The notes beneath the pieces were generated by a model. It was not told where the DNA came from. It saw only the letters and a program-made list of their open reading frames with translations, and ran no database searches. DNA of 64,000 nucleotides from Polyangiaceae bacterium (GTDB lineage: Bacteria; Myxococcota_A; Polyangia; Polyangiales; Polyangiaceae). The position numbers and the translations under genes were made by a program. The stretch spans positions 216,001 to 280,000 of the forward strand of contig JACKEA010000010.1 of the NCBI GenBank assembly GCA_020633235.1, given 5' to 3'. Below, one piece after another: positions 17,012-25,923 of the stretch. How positions within the stretch are numbered: the first letter of the stretch is position 1; every line of letters begins with the position of its first letter.

Positions 17012-18412
17012 TCAGCCGTCGCTGGAGGCGAGCTCGCGCTCGATGGCCTCGAGGTGCGCGTTGACCTGCGGATCCTTGGCGCGCAGCGCTTCCACCCGGC
17101 GCACGGCGCTCATCACGGTGGTGTGATCCCGATTGCCGAAGGCGCGGCCGAGCTCCGGGAAGCTGCACTTCAGGCGCTGGCGGCACAGGTACATCGCCAC
17201 CTGCCGCGCGAAGGCCACGCTCTTGTGGCGATCTTTGCTGAGGAGCTCCGAGTTGGACAGCCGGAAGTGGCTGCAGACGGCGCGCTGGATGTCCTCCACG
17301 CTCATCACGTCCGGGCGCTGCGGAGCGACACGGCACAGCTCGCTCTGGGCGAAGTCGAAATCTATGGAGCGGTTGGTGAGCGACGACTTGGCCGCCAGGC
17401 GAATGAGCACGCCTTCGAGCTCTCGCACGTTGCTCTTCACGCTCTGGGCCAACAGCACTGCGACCTCGTCCGCGAGCGGGATGCCCTCGAGCTCCGCCTT
17501 CTTGCGCACGATGGCGACGCGCGTTTCCAGCTGCGGCACCTGGATGTCCGCGACCAGACCGGAGGTGAAACGGCTCACCAGGCGTTCCGGCATGCGCTGC
17601 AGCTGCTGCGGGTACTTGTCGCTGGTGACCACGATGGGCCTGTCCGCATCGCGCATGGCGTTGAACGTGTGGAAGAACTCTTCCTGCGTCTGCTCGCGCC
17701 CGGCCAAGAACTGAATGTCGTCCAAGAGCAGGAGGTCGCACTGCTGGCGATAGCGATTGCGGAACTCCTCCATGCGGTGGTTCTGCAATGCTTCGATGAA
17801 CTCGTTGGTGAAGCGCTCCGCGGAGACGTAGATGACCCGCGTTTCCGGGCGCTCCTCCACGAGCTTGTGGGCGATGGCGTGCATCAAGTGGGTCTTGCCG
17901 AGACCCGTGCCGCCGGCGATGAACAGGGGGTTATAGCGGGGGCCGCCGCCGCCGGCGGAAGCCAGCGCGGCCGCGTAGGCGAGCTCGTTGGAGGGCCCCA
18001 CCACGAAGTTCGAGAAGGTGTGCTTCGGGTTGAGGCTGGCGGAGAGCGCCGCGCGCTCCGCCGCAGGCACGGGGACCGAACGCGGCGGCACCGAAGAGGT
18101 GGGCGCATCGGTGTCGACCCGACGCCGGGGACCCGTCTGGTGGCGCACGCGAGGGGCGTGCTCACAAACGGGATTCTCGATCTCGGCGGAGATCCGCCAA
18201 GCCACGGTGAGACCGGGGGCGACCGGCTCGATGTGGCTGATCAGGTCGGGCAGGAAATGGGTCTTGACCCAGTCCCGCACGAACTCGTCCCTCGCCGTGA
18301 GGGTGAGCACTCCGTTTTCGAGGCCATCGAACTGAACGCTCGAAAACCACTGCTCGAAGGACGCGGGGGAGCGGCTCCGCGTCTTTTCCACTGCCTGCTG
18401 CCAGAGACCCAT
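17012..18412 (-). CDS. dnaA: Chromosomal replication initiator DnaA
   Basis: AAA+ initiator that binds DnaA boxes at oriC and melts the origin. Domain I (LWQQAVEKTRSRSPASFEQW) is followed by a variable linker. The ATPase domain has Walker A GGTGLGKT, Walker B LLLLDDIQFLAG and sensor 2 VRELEGVLIRL. The C-terminal DNA-binding domain carries the DnaA signature FGNRDHTTVMSAV preceded by SFPELGRA. I start at the ATG giving MGLWQQAV (466 residues); an ATG at 18433 and a TTG at 18472 are also in frame. dnaN is not adjacent here. The upstream stretch holds a double DnaA box, consistent with autoregulation and/or an adjacent origin. Confidence 0.97.
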   Translation of the reverse strand: MGLWQQAVEKTRSRSPASFEQWFSSVQFDGLENGVLTLTARDEFVRDWVKTHFLPDLISHIEPVAPGLTVAWRISAEIENPVCEHAPRVRHQTGPRRRVDTDAPTSSVPPRSVPVPAAERAALSASLNPKHTFSNFVVGPSNELAYAAALASAGGGGPRYNPLFIAGGTGLGKTHLMHAIAHKLVEERPETRVIYVSAERFTNEFIEALQNHRMEEFRNRYRQQCDLLLLDDIQFLAGREQTQEEFFHTFNAMRDADRPIVVTSDKYPQQLQRMPERLVSRFTSGLVADIQVPQLETRVAIVRKKAELEGIPLADEVAVLLAQSVKSNVRELEGVLIRLAAKSSLTNRSIDFDFAQSELCRVAPQRPDVMSVEDIQRAVCSHFRLSNSELLSKDRHKSVAFARQVAMYLCRQRLKCSFPELGRAFGNRDHTTVMSAVRRVEALRAKDPQVNAHLEAIERELASSDG

Positions 18413-18433
18413 GTCGGTTCGCGAGCTCCGCAT

Positions 18434-18994
18434 CTCGTTATTACTGAGACTGTCTGCGACTTGAGTTGCCAATAGAAAAAGGTTCCCCCAAGTTATCCAC
18501 AGGCCTGTGGATATCTCACGCTCGACCTGATCTCCGGTGTCCCCGGTAGGAGATGGCGGGCGAGCAGTCCCGCGCCAGAATGGGGCACGGAGGCCCCGCT
18601 ATGTGCCTTGGAAGACATTCCATGGCTCTTCATTGGGTGGATGGGGTTGGCCCACACCACCTTTGAAGTCGAGGCGCCGCGACCGAAGCGACGCCCCCAC
18701 AACAGAGCGCGAGCTAGCACCGGTTTGTCACGGAGTTCAACCAACGATTTTTCTTCAACCGAAACCGGCTGAAAAATCGCCGGGTCAAGAATTTCGTTTC
18801 TTCTCGTGCTCGTGTTTTGCGGTGTCACGCTTTCGGCGCGGTGCAGTAACCACGCAGACACAATGCACAAACCGGTACCGCGCGAGCGAGCCCATTCTTC
18901 TCCCGCGTCAACTTCCGTGAATTCGTTCGTCAAGGGGCGCGGACGTTTTTCTGAGCGGCTCAATGATGTCCGACATCGCTGATTTGTTGCCCTC
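18434..18994. other. Candidate oriC / dnaA control region
   Basis: About 560 bases without a convincing gene. It contains the 20-bp palindrome TATCCACAGGCCTGTGGATA (18494-18513), made of a perfect DnaA box TTATCCACA (18493-18501) and an inverted near-perfect one (TGTGGATAT, 18506-18514). Further along is an unusually AT-rich patch (about 18741-18830) with the inverted repeat CGATTTTTC (18745-18753) / GAAAAATCG (18771-18779), a plausible unwinding or hairpin element. A third dyad, GATGTC-C-GACATC (18965-18977), precedes the outer-membrane gene. Only two clear DnaA boxes are seen, fewer than most origins carry, so this may be solely the dnaA autoregulatory site. Confidence 0.5.
18493..18514. 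promoter_or_regulatory. Inverted pair of DnaA boxes
   Basis: TTATCCACA on plus and its near-complement TGTGGATAT lie 4 bases apart, forming a perfect 20-bp dyad 80 bases before the dnaA ATG. This is consistent with DnaA binding to its own promoter region. Confidence 0.8.
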
Positions 18995-20032
18995 TTGTCG
19001 CACGTGGCGGTAGGCCTCGACCGGGTGTCACCAAACCGAGCTCACTCAGCGTGCCTCACGGGCGCAGTTCGTCGTGCCGTGGTGCTTCTTTGTCTCGTGA
19101 GCGCATGCGCCATCGCGCGGACCGCTCGCGCCGACAAGAGCGATCTGCCGCCGGAGGTGGGCTGGAACTACGGTGAGATCGAGACGCCCCGCAGCGCCGC
19201 CATGGGCGGCGCGCTGCGTGCCACCAGCAACTCCGTGAGCGCGTTGTTCATCAACCCGGCGAACATGGCGGTCACGCGCATCTATCACATCGGTGCACTG
19301 GCTCAGATCTGGCCGGAGGCCAATCGTCAGAGCTACGGCGGTGCGGCGGTGGACTCCATCGTGAGCAGCGCGCACCTCGCCGGTGGTCTCGGTGGCACGT
19401 GGACGCTTCAGGATCCGGACGGGATCGATCGGCGCGCAACGGACCTTCGCTTCGCTCTCGCGTTCCCGTTTTCCGATCAGTTCTTCTTGGGCGTTGGCGG
19501 GCGCTACTTGTGGCTCAAGCAAGATGGCTTGGGCCCGCTGGGAGACAGCGTGGTTTCCGGGGGTTTGAAGGGGGAAAACATCGTTCGTGGTTTCGCCTTC
19601 GATGCCGGCGCGACGATCAAGCCGTCGGACTTCTTTTCCATCTCCGTGGTGGGCAACAACCTGAACAATCCCGGTAACGGTTTTCAGCCGAGCAGCGTGG
19701 GCGGTGGTATCGGCGTGGGCACGGAAGACTTCACCGTGGAAGGTGACGTGCTCAGCGACTTCACCACTTGGGACACGACCAAGGTGCGCGCCATGGGCGG
19801 CGTGGAGTTCCTGGCGGCGAACAACTACCCGCTTCGTGTCGGCTACCGTTACGACGACGGCGCCGTGAGCCACACCGTCAGCGCCGGTGCCGGCTACGTC
19901 GACCGGTCCTTCAGCGCGGAGCTGGCCGTCAAGCGCGTGGTCTCGGGGGACGCGGCCACCGCCATCATCTTCGGCTTCACCTACCATCTCGAGTCGACGG
20001 GCCTGACCCCCTCGCCCGCGGACTCGTTCTAG
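18995..20032 (+). CDS. Outer-membrane beta-barrel protein (PorV/FadL-like)
   Basis: A protein of up to 345 residues. After a signal peptide (VVLLCLVSACAIARTARA) comes the start of a barrel family: PRSAAMGGALRATSNSVSALFINPANMA, echoing the GGA...NPAGLA opening of FadL/PorV-type channels. Many amphipathic strands follow (FFLGVGGRYLWL, NYPLRVGYRYDDGAVSHTVSAGAGY). The open frame begins at TTG 18995, but internal GTG codons at 19003 and 19079 are equally plausible, and 19079 would place the signal peptide at the very N-terminus. Cargo is unknown. It lies across the putative origin from dnaA. Confidence 0.75.
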   Translation: MSHVAVGLDRVSPNRAHSACLTGAVRRAVVLLCLVSACAIARTARADKSDLPPEVGWNYGEIETPRSAAMGGALRATSNSVSALFINPANMAVTRIYHIGALAQIWPEANRQSYGGAAVDSIVSSAHLAGGLGGTWTLQDPDGIDRRATDLRFALAFPFSDQFFLGVGGRYLWLKQDGLGPLGDSVVSGGLKGENIVRGFAFDAGATIKPSDFFSISVVGNNLNNPGNGFQPSSVGGGIGVGTEDFTVEGDVLSDFTTWDTTKVRAMGGVEFLAANNYPLRVGYRYDDGAVSHTVSAGAGYVDRSFSAELAVKRVVSGDAATAIIFGFTYHLESTGLTPSPADSF

Positions 20033-21327
20033 TCGAAGCCCGGAGCCAACAGGCGACGGAGCGCCGCGCGGCCGCGATCCAGATCGGCGTCGCTCACCGT
20101 GGTGGCGGGGGGCAGTCGCGTCTCGGCGCGCAGTTGATCGACGGCGCGGGGATTGCGATACCAGTCTTCGTCGTGCTGCTCGGTGAGCTCTTCGTGCTTG
20201 GCTGCGGCGGTCAAGAGCCCTGCGTAGCGCTGAGCTGCGTCCACGTGCACGTGCCAGAGGGCGCCGGCGATGCGCGCGTCGGGGCAGAAGCCGAAGGCCT
20301 GCGCGCTCGTCTCTTCGAACGCTTCCACGAACGCGGAGCTTCCGGACAGCGCCGCGGTTCGGAGCTTCGCGCACAGCGCACGCGTTCGGACCTCGATGAG
20401 CATCGCTCGTGACAGCGCGCGCAGCTGGGTCTCACGCCGCTCGCCCGACAGCCCCAGGCCGCGGCGGGCAAAGGCGGGGGTCAGGGGCAACAGGGCGAAG
20501 AGCGCCGCGAGCTCGTGCTCGCGGAGCCGGAAGGGGTCCACGCTCACACAAAAGGGCTGATCCGCGGGGCCCGCCGCCCGCGCGAAGGCCGCCCCCAAGG
20601 TCGAGAAGGCGCGCAGGAAGCTGGCCCCGCCGTAGAGGCCGGGCAGGGGGTCTGGATCGAGCGGAAGGCCTTGGAGCAAGGGAGTCTCGCCGAACAGGTC
20701 GGCGAGGTTTCTGAGGGTGAGCCGCGCCGGCCAGCCTTCCGACGCGTCGCCCGCGAGGGCGCACGTGACGAGGGCGCCGAGATCGGGGGTATCGAGCTGG
20801 TCGGCCAGCTCCTGGGTGTGACGCAAGAGCTCCGTGGCGTGCTCCGCCGGATCGATGCCGGGCAGGGCGAGGCTTCCGTCTTCTTCGAGGCGCCGCGCGA
20901 CTTCCGCCCGGCGCTGCCACAGCTCCCGGGTCAGCTCCGCGCACGCGCGGGCGCGAGCCACGAAGGCCGCGAGCCAGTCCTGCCGCCGCGCGGGCTCCGC
21001 GAGGGCGCGCGACAGGAGCTCCGCCAGCGTGAAGCGACCGTACTCGGGGCGCTCCACGACGTGCTGCTCGACGCGTCGCGACGCTGCCACGAGGGCCAGA
21101 CCGCGGGCGTTCACGCGCTGCTCCAACAAACAAAAGAACCAGCGCCGGAGCGGAGCGCGCAAGGGATCGTAGTCCGGCAGATCCGTCAGCTGCTGGAAGG
21201 TGTCCTTGCTGACGAGCTCCAGGTACGGCTGGAAAGGATCTTCGCCGAGATGATGACGCCGCAGCCAACGGCGCCAAGCGCCGGCCACCACGGCCAGTTT
21301 GCGATCGACGGAGATGGGCTCCAGCAT
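20029..21327 (-). CDS. Conserved-looking cytoplasmic protein of unknown function
   Basis: A 432-residue, largely helical, Arg/Leu/Ala-rich protein with no recognised domain, signal peptide or membrane helix. It begins MLEPISVDRKLAVVAGAWRRW. The ATG sits only 2 bases beyond the stop of the upstream barrel gene, so the two form an operon. Its stop overlaps the convergent outer-membrane gene by 4 bases. Even codon use and tight coupling argue that it is genuine. The function cannot be inferred. Confidence 0.7.
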   Translation of the reverse strand: MLEPISVDRKLAVVAGAWRRWLRRHHLGEDPFQPYLELVSKDTFQQLTDLPDYDPLRAPLRRWFFCLLEQRVNARGLALVAASRRVEQHVVERPEYGRFTLAELLSRALAEPARRQDWLAAFVARARACAELTRELWQRRAEVARRLEEDGSLALPGIDPAEHATELLRHTQELADQLDTPDLGALVTCALAGDASEGWPARLTLRNLADLFGETPLLQGLPLDPDPLPGLYGGASFLRAFSTLGAAFARAAGPADQPFCVSVDPFRLREHELAALFALLPLTPAFARRGLGLSGERRETQLRALSRAMLIEVRTRALCAKLRTAALSGSSAFVEAFEETSAQAFGFCPDARIAGALWHVHVDAAQRYAGLLTAAAKHEELTEQHDEDWYRNPRAVDQLRAETRLPPATTVSDADLDRGRAALRRLLAPGFD

Positions 21328-21329
21328 GG

Positions 21330-22148
21330 TCACAGCTCGGAGCCGAGCAAGATCGTGAGGCGAGCGCCAACGAAGATGAAGGCGTTCAGGTGGCCGCCTT
21401 CGTCCTTGGGCACGTCGATGCAGTCGCCGCTTCCACCAGCGCGACAGCGGCGGATCTTGTCGACGAAGACATGGGTGTAGCTCGCCGCGGGGCCGAGCAT
21501 GAGCCCTCGGCTCAAGAAGAAGTCGATGCCGCCGCCCATCTGCAATGCCGGGCCTGCGCCGGTTTCCTCGTAGGTTTCGCCGGTGGGAACGTCGCCCGTG
21601 GTGCCCAAGGCAGCGCCGCCCAGACCGAGCTGAATGTACGGATCGAGGGCGCCTTCCGATTGGAAGTAGAAGCGACCCAGGAGGCCCAACCACGCCGCCG
21701 CGGCCTGCGTGTTCTTCAGCTGCACCCTTTCGGGCGGCTCGTAGCGAAAGCCCGCGAAGGCGAAGCCTCCGCCCCAAGCGAAGTGCGGCGTCACGCGCCA
21801 GAGCGCATCGAAGGAAAACAGCCCGCCGCCCTTCACGCCATCGCAGCGATCACTCGACTGGCTGCCCGCGGCGCAGTGAGGAAACACCAAGCCCAGAGAC
21901 GGCACCAGCGCCACGGCCCTTCGCTCGTACTCGGGGCTCGGGGCCGGCGGCGGCGGCGGCGGCAGCAGCATGGGCGGAGGCGGTTGGCGCGGTGGTGGTT
22001 GCGGTGGCGCCGGTGGTGGTGGTGGCGGACCGGGAGGGGGCGTGGGCGTCGGCTCCGTCTGCGCCAGCTCTCGAGTCCCACTCTCCGCTGCGGCCGACGC
22101 GTGCGCGATCAGCAGTACGGCGACGAGGATCCGAGGGACGTGCGGCAT
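21330..22148 (-). CDS. Outer-membrane beta-barrel protein with polyproline N-terminus
   Basis: A 272-residue protein with a signal peptide (ILVAVLLIAHASAAAES). A Pro-rich stretch (about 32-70, runs such as PPPPPPAP) precedes an OmpA/OprF-like small barrel: VALVPSLGLVF, HFAWGGGFAFAGFRY, FYFQSEGALDPYIQLGLGG, and a final VGARLTILLGSEL. Two or three cysteines (CAAG, CDGV, CRAGGSGDC) may form disulfides in loops. It leads the operon with the unknown gene at 20029-21327. Its ATG is about 60 bases from the divergent membrane-protein gene. Confidence 0.75.
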   Translation of the reverse strand: MPHVPRILVAVLLIAHASAAAESGTRELAQTEPTPTPPPGPPPPPPAPPQPPPRQPPPPMLLPPPPPPAPSPEYERRAVALVPSLGLVFPHCAAGSQSSDRCDGVKGGGLFSFDALWRVTPHFAWGGGFAFAGFRYEPPERVQLKNTQAAAAWLGLLGRFYFQSEGALDPYIQLGLGGAALGTTGDVPTGETYEETGAGPALQMGGGIDFFLSRGLMLGPAASYTHVFVDKIRRCRAGGSGDCIDVPKDEGGHLNAFIFVGARLTILLGSEL

Positions 22149-22208
22149 ACGGGTCTTTTAGGCTACACCAAAGTGGACGCGGGCTCTCCGCCGCCCCACG
22201 CTTCGCCC

Positions 22209-22709
22209 GTGGTTCGCCGACTCCCCGTGCTGCAGAACTCCGCTCCGGAAGACGCGGCCGCAGCGGAGCGCCCCAAGGGGCAGTGGATCGCGATCGGTGC
22301 GGGCTTCGTGTTCAGCTTCTGGCTACCCCTCGCGTTGGTGGCCGTGTGGCTGGGGCGGACTCTCGCTGGAGGCATCCTGGATTCGGGCGATCCGGAGGCC
22401 GTGGCCCAGGCCGGAGCCGGGGCGCGGGCGGCTTACGCGGCGGCGCTGGTGGTGCCCGCGTTGCTTTCGTTTGGATTTGCCTGCTGGGCCGGGGGCGCGG
22501 TGGTGGGTCGCTTCGGGGGGAGCTCCGGTGCTCGAGAATCCGCCTGGGCCGCCACCTTGGCCGCCCTGCTCGCTGCAATAGTGGCGGCTCTGGGCGGGGG
22601 TTTCGGGAGCTGGCCGGTGGCCATCCTCACCGCAATGGTGCTGGCGGGCCTCGGTTCGCTGTTCGGATGGCTAGGAGGACGCTGGGGCCTCCGGCGCCGG
22701 CCGACATGA
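22209..22709 (+). CDS. Small four-helix integral membrane protein
   Basis: About 166 residues, dominated by four hydrophobic segments: AIGAGFVFSFWLPLALVAVW, YAAALVVPALLSFGFACWAG, AWAATLAALLAAIVAALGGG and VAILTAMVLAGLGSLFGWLG. It ends in a short basic tail (RWGLRRRPT). No family was recognised. The start is uncertain: GTG 22209 or GTG 22173, with no ATG. It lies upstream of the CcmE-like gene in the same direction with about 80 bases between, so it could be cotranscribed with the heme genes. Membrane topology is the only safe statement. Confidence 0.6.
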   Translation: MVRRLPVLQNSAPEDAAAAERPKGQWIAIGAGFVFSFWLPLALVAVWLGRTLAGGILDSGDPEAVAQAGAGARAAYAAALVVPALLSFGFACWAGGAVVGRFGGSSGARESAWAATLAALLAAIVAALGGGFGSWPVAILTAMVLAGLGSLFGWLGGRWGLRRRPT

Positions 22710-22788
22710 CATTTGTCGGCGCGGGGCAGGGTGGAATGCCTGGCGGAGGTGGACCTGGTCCAGGGTGAGGACTAGGCTTTCCGCTGAC

Positions 22789-23379
22789 ATGACCCGCCTC
22801 GACGACGAGCTGGAACAGGCCCTGGAACAGTCGGAAGCCGCCAAGGCAGAGGACGATTCGGCACCCCCGGTGGTGCGCTCCACCGAGACGCCCACCGCGG
22901 ATCCCGCGAAGCGTCGTCGGATGCAGAACATCGGCCTGTTGGTCGCGCTGCTAGCGATGGGTGGCGGCATCTTGACCCTGGTCATGACCAGCTTCGAGGA
23001 CGCGGCCGTGTACTCCAAGGGCGTGGACGAGCTGCTGCGGGACAAGGACCGTCTGGATGGTCGCAGCGTTCGCGTGGCGGGCACGCTGGTGAAGGGCACC
23101 CTGAAGAAGCGCGACGACCCGTGCGAGTACCGCTTCAAGATGCAGAAGAACGACGCGGTGCTCGACGTCCGTTACGCGCAGTGCGTGGTGCCGGACACCT
23201 TCCGCGACGTCCCCGAGACCAACGTGGAAGTCACGGCCGAGGGCAAGCTGTCCGAAGCTGGCTACTTCGAGGCATCGCAGATCATGGCGAAGTGCCCGTC
23301 GAAGTACGACATGAAGGACCAGCAGAAAAAAGGCGTGGGCATGCCGCACTCGGTGATGCCCGCCTCGGCTCGGAACTGA
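22789..23379 (+). CDS. ccmE: CcmE-like heme chaperone, CXXXY variant
   Basis: A 196-residue protein with the CcmE plan: a cytoplasmic N-terminal tail, one membrane anchor (IGLLVALLAMGGGILTLVM) and an OB-fold-type periplasmic domain (RVAGTLVKGTLKK, VEVTAEGKL, FEASQIMAKCPSKYD). CcmE carries heme covalently on its way to c-type cytochromes in the System I pathway. The usual heme-attaching His of HXXXY is replaced by Cys, giving C169-PSK-Y173, the form known from Desulfovibrio and archaea. The start is the ATG giving MTRLDDELEQ. It sits 15 bases before hemE, grouping heme delivery with heme synthesis. No other ccm genes are in the window. Confidence 0.87.
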   Translation: MTRLDDELEQALEQSEAAKAEDDSAPPVVRSTETPTADPAKRRRMQNIGLLVALLAMGGGILTLVMTSFEDAAVYSKGVDELLRDKDRLDGRSVRVAGTLVKGTLKKRDDPCEYRFKMQKNDAVLDVRYAQCVVPDTFRDVPETNVEVTAEGKLSEAGYFEASQIMAKCPSKYDMKDQQKKGVGMPHSVMPASARN

Positions 23380-23394
23380 TAAAGCCCCAGACCC

Positions 23395-24423
23395 ATGTGG
23401 GATCGATTTCTCCGCGCCTGCCGGCGTGAGCCCGTGGACGCGACACCGGTCTGGTTCATGCGCCAGGCGGGTCGCTACATGTCCGAGTACCGCGCCATCC
23501 GCGAAAAGCACACGCTGCTCGAGATCTGTCGGCAGCCGGAGCTGGCCACGGAAGTGACGCTGCAACCCGTGCGCGCCCTCGGCGTGGACGCCGCGATCTT
23601 GTTCGCGGACATCTTGCTGCCGCTCGAGCCCATGGGCGCGCCGTTCCATTTCGCCGCCGGCGAAGGCCCGGTGTTCTCGGAGCCGGTGCGCACCAAACAG
23701 GACGTGGACAAGCTCCGCGTGGTGGATGCCGAGGAGGGCTTGCCCCACGTGCTGGAAGCCATCCGCATGATCCGCAAGGAGCTGGATGGCAAGACGCCGC
23801 TCATTGGCTTTGCCGGCGCGCCATTCACGCTCGCCAGCTACTTGGTGGAGGGCGGCAAGAGCTCCGGCTACGTGCGCACCAAGCAGATGATGTACCGCGA
23901 GCCGGAGCTGTGGAACGCGCTGATGGGCAAGCTCTCGGAGGTCGTGCGTCGCTATCTGCGCGCGCAGATCGAAGCGGGTGCCCAGACCGTGCAGCTGTTC
24001 GACTCCTGGGTGGGCGCCCTCAGCCCCACGGACTATCGCGAGTACATCCAGCCCCACGTGCGTCACATCTTGCAGGACGTGATGACGGCAGGGGTGCCGG
24101 TGATCCACTTCGGCACCGGTACCGCCACCTTGCTCGAGCTGCAGAAGGAAGCCGGCGGCACCGTCATCGGCGTGGATTGGCGCACGCCCTTGGCTCAGGC
24201 GCGCGAGCGCTTGGGGAATGACGTGGCCGTGCAGGGCAACCTGGAGCCCATCCTCTTGGGCGCGCCCAAGCCGCTGCTCGAACGCCGAGTGATGGAAGTG
24301 CTGGAGGCCGCCGGCAAGGCGCCCGGGCACATCTTCAACTTGGGTCACGGCATTTTGCCGGACACCCCGCCGGACGCCGTGAAGTGGGTCGCGGAGCTGG
24401 TGCACGAGCGGACCGCGAAATGA
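23395..24423 (+). CDS. hemE: Uroporphyrinogen decarboxylase
   Basis: Converts uroporphyrinogen III to coproporphyrinogen III by removing four carboxyl groups; cytoplasmic, cofactor-free. The 342-residue length is typical. Signature motifs are present: WFMRQAGRYMSEYR with the substrate-binding arginines, the catalytic-Asp region LFADILLPL, GFAGAPFTLASYLVEG, and the C-terminal FNLGHGILPDTPP. The stop overlaps the next start (ATGA), so hemE and hemY are translationally coupled. Together with the CcmE-like gene this is a heme-supply operon. Confidence 0.97.
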   Translation: MWDRFLRACRREPVDATPVWFMRQAGRYMSEYRAIREKHTLLEICRQPELATEVTLQPVRALGVDAAILFADILLPLEPMGAPFHFAAGEGPVFSEPVRTKQDVDKLRVVDAEEGLPHVLEAIRMIRKELDGKTPLIGFAGAPFTLASYLVEGGKSSGYVRTKQMMYREPELWNALMGKLSEVVRRYLRAQIEAGAQTVQLFDSWVGALSPTDYREYIQPHVRHILQDVMTAGVPVIHFGTGTATLLELQKEAGGTVIGVDWRTPLAQARERLGNDVAVQGNLEPILLGAPKPLLERRVMEVLEAAGKAPGHIFNLGHGILPDTPPDAVKWVAELVHERTAK

Positions 24424-25862
24424 CCGCGAAGCGCGCCGTCGTCGTCGGCGCCGGGATCAGCGGGCTATCCACCGCCTACGCCCTGAAACAGGCGAAGCCG
24501 GATTTGGATGTTGTTGTCGTTGAGGCGCGGAACCGCGTGGGCGGCAACATCGTCACGGAACGTCGGGAGGGCTTTCTCATCGACGGGGGCCCGGACTCCT
24601 TCTTGCGGACCAAGCCCCAGGCCGTGGAGCTGTGCAAGGAGCTGGGCATCGACGGTCAGCTGATTGCCCCGCGGGAAGAAGCGCGCAAGGTGTACCTGGT
24701 GCACCAGGGGGAGCTCGAGCTCATGCCCGCGGGCATGGCGCTGGCGGTGCCCACGCGTGTGCGCCCCATGCTCACCACGCCGTTGCTCAGCTTTCCGGCC
24801 AAGCTGCGCATGCTCGGCGATTTCGTGAAGAGCGCACCCAAAGAGCAGCCCGAGGACGAATCCGTCGCGGACTTCGTCGGGCGGCGCTTCGGACAGCAAG
24901 CCGCGGAGAAGCTCGCTTCTCCCTTGCTTGGCGGCATCTATGCAGGGGACGTGTCGGAGCTCAGCATCATGAGCACCTTTCCCCAGCTCGTGGACTTGGA
25001 GCGGAAGTACGGCAGCCTGATTCGCGGCTTCCTCACGATGCAGCTGAAGCGCGCACATCCGGAGCAGAACGGTGGAACGCCGGGCATGTTCCAGCTGCTC
25101 TCCGGCTGGCTCAAGGAGCCCACGGAAGCCGCACCGAGCCCATTCCAAACGCTGCGTGGCGGAGTGGGCACGCTCATCACCGCGCTCACGGAGCGCTTGC
25201 CCCGAGTCAAGACGGGCCACGGCGTCACCGCCATCACCCGCGAGGGCGACCTGTGGCGCGTGGTGCTCGAAGGCGGCGAGACGATCGACGCGGACGGCGT
25301 GGTGCTCGCCGCGCCGGCGCATGCTGCGGCGCGCATGGTGCCGGACGAAAAGCTCGCGGCGGACCTGGGCGGCATTCCGTATCTGTCCACCGCCACGGTG
25401 TTCTTCGCCTTCGACGAGCGCACGGTGGAGCGCGGCTTGGACGGCAGCGGATTCGTCGCGCCCAAGGGTGAGGCGAAGATCCTCGCGGGCACCTACGTGA
25501 GCAGCAAATGGGACGATCGCGCGCCGAAGGGCAGCGTGCTGGTGCGGGCGTTCCTGGGTGGCGCGCGCAACGAGGTGGACGTGAAGAGCGCGAGCGACGA
25601 CGAGCTCGCCGGCGTGGCCAAGAGCGAGCTCGAGCGGCTGATGGGGCCGCTGGGCAAGCCGCTCTTCAGCCGCGTGTTCCGCTACGTGGACTCGAATCCG
25701 CAGCCCGTCGTGGGCCACGCGGCGCGCATGGCGCGCGTCCACGCGCGGCTCGCGGACATGCCCGGCGTCGTGATCGCCGGCGCGGCCTACGACGGCGTCG
25801 GCATTCCCGACTGCATCCGCCAAGGCCGCACGGCCGCCGAGAAGCTCGCCGCGCGGCTCTGA
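24420..25862 (+). CDS. hemY: Protoporphyrinogen oxidase, oxygen-dependent HemY type
   Basis: FAD enzyme oxidising protoporphyrinogen IX (or coproporphyrinogen III in the coproporphyrin route) with O2. It has 480 residues. The dinucleotide-binding motif VVVGAGISGLSTAYAL opens the protein, followed by VVVVEARNRVGG and IDGGPDSFLRTKP; the C-terminal FAD contact region is PGVVIAGAAYDGVGIPDCIR. ATG 24420 overlaps the hemE stop. This aerobic enzyme indicates an oxygen-using host. The old name hemG is sometimes used for this family, notably in Myxococcus. hemH is not nearby. Confidence 0.95.
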   Translation: MTAKRAVVVGAGISGLSTAYALKQAKPDLDVVVVEARNRVGGNIVTERREGFLIDGGPDSFLRTKPQAVELCKELGIDGQLIAPREEARKVYLVHQGELELMPAGMALAVPTRVRPMLTTPLLSFPAKLRMLGDFVKSAPKEQPEDESVADFVGRRFGQQAAEKLASPLLGGIYAGDVSELSIMSTFPQLVDLERKYGSLIRGFLTMQLKRAHPEQNGGTPGMFQLLSGWLKEPTEAAPSPFQTLRGGVGTLITALTERLPRVKTGHGVTAITREGDLWRVVLEGGETIDADGVVLAAPAHAAARMVPDEKLAADLGGIPYLSTATVFFAFDERTVERGLDGSGFVAPKGEAKILAGTYVSSKWDDRAPKGSVLVRAFLGGARNEVDVKSASDDELAGVAKSELERLMGPLGKPLFSRVFRYVDSNPQPVVGHAARMARVHARLADMPGVVIAGAAYDGVGIPDCIRQGRTAAEKLAARL

Positions 25863-25882
25863 GCGCCGCCCTCGATTTTTTT
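25853..25882 (+). terminator. Possible Rho-independent terminator after hemY
   Basis: A short GCGGC/GCCGC stem (25853-25857 with 25865-25869) is followed after six bases by a run of seven T (25876-25882). The stem is weak and displaced from the T run, so this is tentative. It would separate the heme operon from the tRNA. Confidence 0.35.
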
Positions 25883-25923
25883 CGGGCCCGAGCGCGGATC
25901 CGTGTCTAAACTGCGCGGCCCGA

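Noticed and set aside
18493..18963. 156-codon minus-strand gene in the dnaA gap
   Set aside because: No motif, atypical composition, and it covers the DnaA boxes; more likely non-coding control DNA.
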